Assembly: GCA_946478765.1 (NCBI GenBank)
Contig: CAMLDH010000212.1
Span: forward strand, 1-6,901
Source: an uncultured Oxalobacteraceae bacterium
GTDB lineage: Bacteria > Pseudomonadota > Gammaproteobacteria > Burkholderiales > Burkholderiaceae
Reading direction: 5' to 3'
DNA length: 6,901 nucleotides
Shown here: positions 1 to 5,581 of the stretch, in pieces
Layout: each line of letters opens with the position of its first letter
How positions within the stretch are numbered: the first letter of the stretch is position 1
The notes under the pieces: generated by a model
The model's input: the letters and a program-made list of their open reading frames with translations, nothing else
Database searches by the model: none
What the model was told of the DNA's origin: nothing
Translations under genes and position numbers: made by a program

Positions 1-1023
1 ATCGCAACGCGCATCCGCCGTGGCGTGACGCGAATGCAATCCCAGCTTGTCCAGCAAAGCACGATCGGCTTCCGCATCCGGGTTGTCGGTCGTCAACAAC
101 TTGTCGCCATAGAAAATCGAATTGGCGCCCGCCAGGAAACACAGCGCCTGTATCGCATCGCCCATCTCGCGACGGCCGGCCGACAGCCGCACGCGCGCCT
201 TCGGCATCGTGATGCGCGCGACCGCAATCGTGCGCACAAACTCGAACGGATCGATCGGGTCGGTCCCGTACAAGGGCGTGCCTTTGATTTGCACGAGGTT
301 ATTGACCGGCACCGATTCCGGATACGGATCGAGATTGGCGAGCTGCGCAATCAAGCCTGCGCGCTGGCGGCGCGATTCGCCCATGCCGACGATGCCGCCG
401 CAGCACACCTTGATGCCCGCATCGCGCACGCGGCCCAGGGTATCGAGGCGATTGTCGTAATCGCGGGTGCTAATGATGTCGCCGTACAGTTCCGGCGCGG
501 TGTCGAGGTTATGGTTGTAGTAATCGAGTCCCGCTCCCTTCAGGCGTTCGGCCTGGCCTTCGCCCAGCATGCCGAGCGTGACGCAGGTTTCCAGGCCCAA
601 TGCCTTCACCTCGCGCACCATCTCTTCGACATGATCGAGGTCGCGGTCTTTCGGCTCGCGCCATGCGGCACCCATGCAGAAACGCGTCGCGCCGTGCGCC
701 TTGGCCTGGCGGGCGGCATCGAGCACGGTGTCGAGCGGCAGGATTTTCTGCGCGGTGACGCCGGTATCGTAGCGTGCGGCCTGCGGGCAATAGCCGCAAT
801 CTTCCGGGCAGCCGCCGGTCTTGATCGACAACAGCGTGGCAAGTTCCACTTCATGCGGATCGAAATGTTCGCGATGCACTTGTTGTGCGCGATACAGCAA
901 ATCGTTGAACGGCAAATCGAACAATGCAGCGACATCATCGACCGGCCACGCAGCCGGTGCGGACACGGGCGCGGATTTGCCGGCGTTGACGGGCGGATGG
1001 AACGAAACAGGATGCGACGACAT
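1..1023 (-). CDS. bioB: Biotin synthase BioB (3' end cut by window edge)
   Basis: Radical-SAM enzyme that inserts sulfur into dethiobiotin, the last step of biotin synthesis, in the cytoplasm. The frame is open from ATG 1023 to base 1 with no stop, giving 341 residues. Visible: the radical-SAM cluster motif C72-PED-C76-GY-C79, the family Cys ligands for the [2Fe-2S] sulfur donor at C116 (RFCMGAAWR), C147 (ETCVTLG) and C207 (KVCCGGIVG), Arg279 in VRLSAGR matching the unusual arginine ligand of E. coli BioB, and the substrate/SAM motif YYNHNLDT (168-174). The first ~25 residues are Pro/Ala-rich and look like a non-conserved N-terminal extension. E. coli BioB has 346 residues, so probably only a few C-terminal residues are missing. 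The start is set by AAAGGA 9 nt upstream; an in-frame ATG at 1032 abuts that site and is unlikely. It follows bioD after a 32-bp gap, as the last visible biotin gene. Confidence 0.97.
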   Translation of the reverse strand, partial: MSSHPVSFHPPVNAGKSAPVSAPAAWPVDDVAALFDLPFNDLLYRAQQVHREHFDPHEVELATLLSIKTGGCPEDCGYCPQAARYDTGVTAQKILPLDTVLDAARQAKAHGATRFCMGAAWREPKDRDLDHVEEMVREVKALGLETCVTLGMLGEGQAERLKGAGLDYYNHNLDTAPELYGDIISTRDYDNRLDTLGRVRDAGIKVCCGGIVGMGESRRQRAGLIAQLANLDPYPESVPVNNLVQIKGTPLYGTDPIDPFEFVRTIAVARITMPKARVRLSAGRREMGDAIQALCFLAGANSIFYGDKLLTTDNPDAEADRALLDKLGLHSRHATADARCD

Positions 1024-1032
1024 AAACAACAT

Positions 1033-1038
1033 TCCTTT
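1033..1038 (-). promoter_or_regulatory. Ribosome binding site of bioB
   Basis: AAAGGA in the 32-bp bioD-bioB gap, 9 nt before ATG 1023. It chooses this start over the in-frame ATG at 1032, which would begin immediately after the site. The gap holds no terminator-like hairpin, so bioB is probably cotranscribed with bioD. Confidence 0.7.
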
Positions 1039-1055
1039 GTATCTAGGTGAATCAG

Positions 1056-1769
1056 TTAATGTGAATCCGACAGTGTACCGGGCCAGCCCGGCAGACACGA
1101 AAAATCAAGATGGGCTGCGGCCAGTGCCGCCGACGGTTCGTCCAGGCGCGGCAGGTAGCCCAGCAGCGGCGCGCCCAAACGAGCGGCCAGCGCCTCGATG
1201 TTGGCCGCGCCATGCGGCATGCCCAGATCGACTGCATTGGCAACCCAGCCCGCCAACGGCAAGCCGCGCGCTGCGATCGCTTCCGCGGTCAACAATGCAT
1301 GATTGAGGCAGCCGAGCCGCAGCCCGACCACCATCACCACCGGCAGCGCCAACTGCTGCGCCAGATCGGCAGTGTCGTACCGGCCGGAGAGCGGCACGCG
1401 GAATCCGCCGACGCCTTCGACCACGACCGCATCCGCCATGCCGGCAACGCGCTCATAACAGGCGCGGATATGCGCCAAATCGATGTCGATGCCTTGCAGC
1501 GCGGCAGCAATGTGCGGCGCCGCCGCTTCCTGCAGCAGGTAAGGTGTCGCGAGCGCGGCCGGCAAGAGCACGTTGGCGGCAGCCGCCAGACAATCGGCAT
1601 CCGCGTTGCGCCAGACGCCGTCGCGCAATTCGGCCCCCGCCGCGATCGGCTTCATGCCGGCGGCCCGCACACCGCTCTGCGCCAATGCATGCAGCAGCGC
1701 ACTCGATATCAGCGTCTTGCCGATGTCGGTATCGGTACCGGTGACGAAATACGCACATGCAGCAGTCAC
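1056..1769 (-). CDS. bioD: Dethiobiotin synthetase BioD
   Basis: ATP-dependent carboxylase that closes the ureido ring of 7,8-diaminopelargonic acid with CO2 to give dethiobiotin. It has 237 residues (E. coli BioD 225). Visible: P-loop GTDTDIGKT (11-19) at the N terminus, the substrate lysine motif K40-P, the [13 protein letters not shown] segment (116-128) with E118, the [13 protein letters not shown] stretch (149-161) and N178 in a WVAN nucleotide-base motif. Start is GTG at 1769, preceded by AGAGG with 6 nt spacing; the overlapping ATG at 1771 reads ATGTGA and stops at once. The bioF stop TGA ends at 1771, leaving one base between the genes, so translation is very likely coupled to bioF. 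It belongs to the bioA-F-D-B operon. The last ~20 residues (after LDFSCLPGW) look poorly conserved. Confidence 0.96.
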   Translation of the reverse strand: MTAACAYFVTGTDTDIGKTLISSALLHALAQSGVRAAGMKPIAAGAELRDGVWRNADADCLAAAANVLLPAALATPYLLQEAAAPHIAAALQGIDIDLAHIRACYERVAGMADAVVVEGVGGFRVPLSGRYDTADLAQQLALPVVMVVGLRLGCLNHALLTAEAIAARGLPLAGWVANAVDLGMPHGAANIEALAARLGAPLLGYLPRLDEPSAALAAAHLDFSCLPGWPGTLSDSH

Positions 1770-1770
1770 A

Positions 1771-2964
1771 TCAAGCCTCTACTTTCTGGCGCGCTTCAAG
1801 CGCATTCAACGCCGCCGCCAATTGCGCGACGTCCTCGGCGGTATGCGCGGCCGACAATGTGACGCGCAGGCGGGCCGTGCCGGCCGGCACCGTGGGCGGC
1901 CGGATGGCCGGCACCCATAATCCGTCTTCATACAAGGCGGCGGCGGCGTGCAACGCGTCTTCATTGGCGCCGATGATCAGCGGCTGAATCGCGGTGTCCG
2001 ATGGCACATGCCGCCAGCGGCGCAAGTTCAATGCAGTCTTCAGCTGCGCAATCAGCGCGCGCAAATGGGCGCGGCGCGCCTGGCCTTCCGCACCGCCGAT
2101 GATGTCGAGACTGGTCAGCAACGCATGCGCCAATGCCGGCGCGGCGGCGGTGGTATAGATGTAAGGCCGCGCACGCTGCACCAGCCATTCGATGACGGTC
2201 GCATGCGCGGCCACGAATGCGCCGCCGACGCCGGCCGCCTTGCCCAGCGTGCCCATATAGACCAGGTATGGCGAGCGCAATCCGAAATGCTCCAGTACGC
2301 CGCGTCCATGAGCGCCGAGCACGCCGAAACCGTGCGCATCGTCCACCACCAGCCACGCGCCGTATTGTTCGCACAATGCGAGCAGCGCCGGCAATGAGGC
2401 CAGATCGCCATCCATGCTGAACACGCTATCGGTTGTCACGATCTTGGTGGCCGCGGTACTGGCTGCCAGCAGTTTTTTCAATGCATCGACATCGCCATGC
2501 GGATACACCTTGACCGCCGCGCGCGACAGGCGTGCGCCGTCGATCAGCGACGCATGGTTGAGCGACTCGGAAAACAGGTCGCTGTCATGATCGGCCAGCG
2601 CGCTCAGCACGGCAAGATTGGCCATGTAGCCGGTGCAGAAGTACAGCGCGCGTGCCGACTCAAGGTGCGGCGCGACAAACGCCGCGAGCCGCTCTTCCAG
2701 CAGCGCATGCGCGCGCGAGTGGCCGCTGATCAAGTGCGATGCGCCACTGCCGACGCCGTAGCGCGCCGCGCCTTCCTGCAATGCTTCGGTCACCAGCGGA
2801 TGCGCGGCCAAACCAAGATAGTCGTTGCTGCAAAATGCCAGCATCGACCGGCCGTCGACCTGCACGCGCGGCGCGCACGGGGTATCGGCCACGCGCCGGC
2901 GGCGGCGCAAGCGCTGTTCATCCAGTTGTGTCAATGCGCGATCGAGCGCGGCGAGCAGTTTCAC
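1771..2964 (-). CDS. bioF: 8-amino-7-oxononanoate synthase BioF
   Basis: PLP-dependent alpha-oxoamine synthase that condenses pimeloyl-thioester with L-alanine to KAPA, the first dedicated ring-forming step of biotin synthesis. It has 397 residues from GTG 2964 (E. coli BioF 384). Visible: CSNDYLG (45-51), the [10 protein letters not shown] glycine-rich motif (73-81 region), [12 protein letters not shown] (206-217) with the cofactor-contacting Asp and His, the PLP lysine K242 in [12 protein letters not shown], and the C-terminal [19 protein letters not shown] block typical of the family. Two starts are possible: TTG 2970 overlaps the bioA stop but has only 1 nt after AGGAG, while GTG 2964 has 7 nt, so I choose GTG. 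The gene starts 2 nt after the bioA stop and ends 1 nt before bioD, implying translational coupling both ways. Confidence 0.97.
   Translation of the reverse strand: MKLLAALDRALTQLDEQRLRRRRRVADTPCAPRVQVDGRSMLAFCSNDYLGLAAHPLVTEALQEGAARYGVGSGASHLISGHSRAHALLEERLAAFVAPHLESARALYFCTGYMANLAVLSALADHDSDLFSESLNHASLIDGARLSRAAVKVYPHGDVDALKKLLAASTAATKIVTTDSVFSMDGDLASLPALLALCEQYGAWLVVDDAHGFGVLGAHGRGVLEHFGLRSPYLVYMGTLGKAAGVGGAFVAAHATVIEWLVQRARPYIYTTAAAPALAHALLTSLDIIGGAEGQARRAHLRALIAQLKTALNLRRWRHVPSDTAIQPLIIGANEDALHAAAALYEDGLWVPAIRPPTVPAGTARLRVTLSAAHTAEDVAQLAAALNALEARQKVEA
1776..1780 (-). promoter_or_regulatory. Ribosome binding site setting the GTG start of bioD
   Basis: AGAGG inside the last codons of bioF, 6 nt before GTG 1769. 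It supports the non-ATG start, since the nearest ATG (1771) is followed directly by TGA. Confidence 0.7.
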
Positions 2965-2966
2965 TG

Positions 2967-4325
2967 TCAAGCTCCTATGACTTGTTCAAATACGGTGCGC
3001 GTCTGTTGCGCCAAGCCGTCGATTTCTTCGTCATTCAAGATATACGGCGGCATCAGGTATACGGTGCGGCCGATCGGGCGCAGCAGCAATTCGTGTTCCA
3101 ATGCCGTCGCGAAGAAACGACGCGAAAAGCTTGCCGCCCTGGCCGGGTCATCGACCGCCGCATCGAATGCCCACATCATGCCGCGCTGGCGGAAGTGGCG
3201 CACATGCGGATGCGCCGCCAGCGGCGCGAGAGCGGCCGTCAGCCGCGCGGCGCGTTCCCGGTTGCGGTTGAGCACGTCGTCTTCGTCAAAAATTGCCAAG
3301 GTCGCCAATGCCGCGCGGCACGCCAGCGGATTGCCGGTGTACGAATGCGAATGCAGAAAGCCGCGCGCGACATCGGCGTGATAAAACGCCTGATAAATCG
3401 CGTCGCGCGTCATGACCAATGACAAGGGCAGATAGCCGCCGCTGATGCCTTTCGACAGGCACAGAAAATCGGGCCAGATGCCGGCTTGTTCGCATGCGAA
3501 AAAAGTGCCGGTGCGGCCGCACCCGACCGCAATTTCATCGGCAATCAGATGCACCTGATAACGGTCGCACAATGCGCGCACGTCGGCCAGGTACACCGGA
3601 TCGTACATTGCCATGCCGGTCGCGCACTGGACCAGCGGCTCGACGATCACGGCGGCGATATGGCCGGCGCGTTCTTGCAGCAATGCTTCCAGCTTGCCGG
3701 CGGCGCGGCGCGCGACATCGGCCGCGGTTTCTCCCTCGTGCGCGTTGCGCGCATCGGGCGACGCCACCACGTGCACCTGCTGCAGCATCGCACCGTATGC
3801 ATCGCGGAAGATTTGCACGTCGGTCACCGCCAGCGCGCCGACCGTTTCACCGTGATAGCTGCCCTTCAGGCAAACGAATTCGCGCTTGTCGGTCAGCCCG
3901 GCATTGCGCCATGCATGGAAACTCATCTTCAGCGCGATCTCGACTGCCGACGCGCCGTCGGATGCATAGAAGCAGTGGCCGAGAACATGGCCGGTGCGTT
4001 CCGCCAGTTTCTCCGACAAGCTGATCACCGGTTCATGCGTGAAACCGGCGAGCATCGCGTGTTCCAGCTTGTCCAGTTGATCTTTCAACGCGGCGTTGAT
4101 GCGCGCATTGGCGTGACCGAACAGGTTGACCCACCAGGAACTGATCGCATCCAGATAGCGCTTGCCGTCGGCATCGTACAGCCACGCGCCGCGGCCGTGG
4201 CTGACCGGCACCAGCGGCACGGTTTCGTGATGCTGCATCTGGGTGCAGGGGTGCCATACGCTGCGCAGGCTGCGTGCTACCCAGTCGCTATGTTTGCTTG
4301 ACTCCAACACTGCTCCAAAAATCAT
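2967..4325 (-). CDS. bioA: Adenosylmethionine-8-amino-7-oxononanoate aminotransferase BioA
   Basis: Class III PLP aminotransferase that converts KAPA to diaminopelargonic acid using SAM as amino donor. It has 452 residues from ATG 4325 (E. coli BioA 429). Visible: WHPCTQM (24-30), [14 protein letters not shown] (58-71), the phosphate-binding SDGASAVE (122-129), SYHGET (156-161) with Y157, D263 in [13 protein letters not shown] that contacts the pyridine nitrogen, PLP lysine K292 in [12 protein letters not shown], and [11 protein letters not shown] (325-335). At the E. coli Tyr17 position there is Cys27. The start is uncertain: ATG 4325 sits 2 nt after the upstream DUF559 stop with a weak AGAG, while GGAG at codons 4-5 would serve TTG 4307 (spacing 5) or, less well, GTG 4310. 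Conserved sequence begins only near residue 14, so any of these keeps the enzyme intact. First gene of the biotin operon. Confidence 0.97.
   Translation of the reverse strand: MIFGAVLESSKHSDWVARSLRSVWHPCTQMQHHETVPLVPVSHGRGAWLYDADGKRYLDAISSWWVNLFGHANARINAALKDQLDKLEHAMLAGFTHEPVISLSEKLAERTGHVLGHCFYASDGASAVEIALKMSFHAWRNAGLTDKREFVCLKGSYHGETVGALAVTDVQIFRDAYGAMLQQVHVVASPDARNAHEGETAADVARRAAGKLEALLQERAGHIAAVIVEPLVQCATGMAMYDPVYLADVRALCDRYQVHLIADEIAVGCGRTGTFFACEQAGIWPDFLCLSKGISGGYLPLSLVMTRDAIYQAFYHADVARGFLHSHSYTGNPLACRAALATLAIFDEDDVLNRNRERAARLTAALAPLAAHPHVRHFRQRGMMWAFDAAVDDPARAASFSRRFFATALEHELLLRPIGRTVYLMPPYILNDEEIDGLAQQTRTVFEQVIGA
2972..2976 (-). promoter_or_regulatory. Ribosome binding site setting the GTG start of bioF
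   Basis: AGGAG in the last codons of bioA, 7 nt before GTG 2964 and only 1 nt before TTG 2970. The spacing argues that bioF starts at GTG 2964, shortening the longest reading frame by two residues. Confidence 0.75.
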
Positions 4326-4327
4326 CT

Positions 4328-4729
4328 CTAACTTGCGCTTTTAGCTCCTTCCCCCTGCAAGGGGGAAGGCTGGGATGGGGGTAAGGTGGTTAAAGCCGCA
4401 GCGATATTCGCCAAGACCCCTTCCAAATTATTCAAAACTTCATTGTTCCAAAATCGCAGAACACGCCATCCTTGCATCTGTAAAAATACGGTTCTCTGTT
4501 CGTCATAAGCCATTTGGTCCTGATGCTGTCCGCCATCGAGTTCAATCACCAATTTTTTATCAATACAGGCAAAGTCTGCAATGTATGGCCCGATTGGATG
4601 CTGGCGACGAAACCGTGCGTCTTGAAGCTGCTTGCCTCGAATTGCTTGCCACAACCGCCGCTCCGCATCGGTCATGTCGGTGCGCAATGCTCTTGCATTT
4701 TCGGTTGTCTGTTTTTTGATACGAAGCAT
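4328..4729 (-). CDS. DUF559 / Vsr-like endonuclease-fold protein
   Basis: Small protein of the DUF559 family, related by fold to very-short-patch-repair and restriction-like (PD-(D/E)XK) nucleases; no cellular role is firmly known. It has 133 residues from ATG 4729, or 141 from ATG 4753, which lies inside the flanking repeat. Visible: an N-terminal NARALRTDMTDAERRLW helix, the hallmark RRQHPIGPYIADFACID (41-57), VIELDGGQH (61-69) with D52, E63, D65 and H69 as likely metal-site residues, and WRVLRFWNNEVL (88-99). The core is intact, so the gene is probably functional. From about residue 116 the tail TLPPSQPSPLQGEG is simply the translated flanking repeat. ATG 4729 is preferred because family similarity begins there and GGTGA lies 5 nt upstream, though that site is weak. 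By hand count 4441-4620 has 83 G/C of 180, against 43 of 60 at 3661-3720 in bioA. Unrelated to biotin or leucine metabolism; likely acquired. Confidence 0.88.
   Translation of the reverse strand: MLRIKKQTTENARALRTDMTDAERRLWQAIRGKQLQDARFRRQHPIGPYIADFACIDKKLVIELDGGQHQDQMAYDEQRTVFLQMQGWRVLRFWNNEVLNNLEGVLANIAAALTTLPPSQPSPLQGEGAKSAS
4347..4382 (-). repeat. 36-bp palindromic repeat, bioA-side copy
   Basis: Inverted copy of the repeat at 4746-4781. Read on the minus strand it starts ACCCCCATCC and ends in a perfect 10-bp stem (arms 4347-4356 and 4360-4369, 3-nt loop). It matches the other copy at 33 of 36 positions by hand alignment; the differences are two in the spacer and one in the loop. It lies inside the DUF559 reading frame and encodes its tail. 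No T-run follows on either strand, so it does not look like a Rho-independent terminator. Confidence 0.9.
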
Positions 4730-4745
4730 TGTGATCACCCGCACC

Positions 4746-4781
4746 ACCCCCATCCTAACCTTCCCCCTTTCAGGGGGAAGG
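4746..4781 (+). repeat. 36-bp palindromic repeat, liuC-side copy
   Basis: Partner of the repeat at 4347-4382 in opposite orientation. It carries ACCCCCATCC, then a perfect 10-bp stem (arms 4759-4768 and 4772-4781, loop TTC). The hairpin faces outward from the DUF559 gene, as in the other copy. It occupies most of the 64-bp gap between the liuC stop and the DUF559 ATG at 4729 and contains the alternative ATG at 4753. I saw no further copies in the window. Confidence 0.9.
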
Positions 4782-4793
4782 GACTTGTTCTTT

Positions 4794-5579
4794 CTAACTC
4801 AACAAGTTTGGCTTGCGCTTCTCCAAAAACGAACGCACACCCTCGCGCCCCTCATCGGACGCGCGAATCACTGCAATGCGTTCTGCCGTATCCGCGATCA
4901 GCGCATCCGTCAGCGGCGCACCGGCCACCTCCTGCACCAGGCGCTTGGCTTCCTTGACCGCATTGGGGCTGGCGGACACCAGTGCCTTCACAATGTCATC
5001 CACCGTTGCATCCAAGGCTTCGGCTTTTACTGCCGCATGGACAAACCCGATGCGCAGCGCTTCGCTTGCAGAAAACCGCTCGGCAGTCAAAAAATACCGG
5101 CGCGCCGCATTCTCGCCCATCGCCTTGATCACATACGGCGAAATCGTCGCCGGCACCAAGCCGAGCTTGACTTCCGACAAGCAGAAATGCACTTCGTCCA
5201 CTGCCACCGCAATATCGCACGCAGCCACCAATCCCATGCCGCCCGCATAACAATCGCCCTGCACCCTAGCCACGACCGGCTTCGGACAAAAATACATGGT
5301 GCGCAGCATCTCCGCAAACTGCGCGGCATCCGCACGATTTTCCTCGTGCGTGTAACTCGCCATCTTCTTCATCCAGTTCAGGTCGGCGCCGGCGCAAAAC
5401 GCCGGGCCGTGCGCCGCGAGCACGATCGCGCGCACGCCCTCGTCCGCACCCAGCGCGCGAAATGCCTGCGTGATCTCCGCGATCGCGGTTTCGTTGAAAG
5501 CGTTGCGCACGTCGGGGCGATTGAGCCACACTGTGGCAACCCGATTTGCCTGCACTACTTGAAGCGTTTGATCACTCAT
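4794..5579 (-). CDS. liuC: Enoyl-CoA hydratase family protein, probable methylglutaconyl-CoA hydratase
   Basis: Crotonase-fold enzyme that probably hydrates 3-methylglutaconyl-CoA to HMG-CoA in leucine/isovalerate breakdown. It has 261 residues, normal for the family. Visible: CoA/oxyanion segment FCAGADLNWM (61-70), second oxyanion loop CYAGGMGLVAACDIAVA (110-126), and FCLSEVKLGLVPATISPYV (132-150). E136 matches the second catalytic Glu of rat crotonase (Glu164), but the first (Glu144) position is Gly116. As I recall, LiuC-type bacterial hydratases share this. Start: the upstream stop and this gene overlap in TAATGATG; AGGA at 5587-5590 is 7 nt from ATG 5579 and 4 nt from ATG 5582, so 5579 is preferred. 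The assignment to this substrate rests mainly on the adjacent MCC beta gene; a generic enoyl-CoA hydratase remains possible. Confidence 0.85.
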   Translation of the reverse strand: MSDQTLQVVQANRVATVWLNRPDVRNAFNETAIAEITQAFRALGADEGVRAIVLAAHGPAFCAGADLNWMKKMASYTHEENRADAAQFAEMLRTMYFCPKPVVARVQGDCYAGGMGLVAACDIAVAVDEVHFCLSEVKLGLVPATISPYVIKAMGENAARRYFLTAERFSASEALRIGFVHAAVKAEALDATVDDIVKALVSASPNAVKEAKRLVQEVAGAPLTDALIADTAERIAVIRASDEGREGVRSFLEKRKPNLLS

Positions 5580-5581
5580 CA

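Larger units (their letters stand above)
4347..4781 (-). mobile_element. Candidate repeat-bounded DUF559 module
   Basis: A 435-bp unit bounded at both ends by the inverted 36-bp palindromic repeats, holding almost exactly one gene (DUF559), with lower GC than its surroundings, placed between a leucine-catabolism gene and the biotin operon. The layout resembles a gene with terminal inverted repeats, or a nuclease/transposase gene with REP-like repeats (as REP-associated tyrosine transposases have). No transposase or clear short target duplication is seen. That it moves as a unit is inference; the repeat pair could also be ordinary dispersed repeats that happen to flank the gene. Confidence 0.5.

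Noticed and set aside
25..1050. 341-residue open frame on the plus strand opposite bioB
   Set aside because: It is a mirror of bioB codon bias: rich in Arg, Ala, His and Gln, no recognisable domain, and it lies over a clearly conserved radical-SAM gene.
2968..2970. TTG start of bioF overlapping the bioA stop
   Set aside because: Only 1 nt separates it from AGGAG; GTG 2964 has proper spacing of 7 nt.
3486..4301. 271-residue plus-strand open frame opposite bioA
   Set aside because: Antisense shadow of bioA in GC-rich DNA, no domain seen.
4347..4369. Rho-independent terminator at the bioA-side hairpin
   Set aside because: The stem is strong, but no T-run follows in either direction, and the stem lies within a coding frame.
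4759..4781. Rho-independent terminator after liuC
   Set aside because: The hairpin is followed on the minus strand by TTAGGATGGGGG, not a T-tract. Partial or Rho-dependent termination cannot be excluded.
4347..4781. CRISPR array or classical insertion sequence
   Set aside because: Only two repeat copies, inverted rather than direct, with a gene between them; the gene is not a transposase and no short clean target duplication is present.
4300..4800. BirA operator or biotin-related riboswitch before bioA
   Set aside because: I looked for TTGTAAACC/GGTTTACAA-like half sites and found none. No structured leader is left between DUF559 and bioA.
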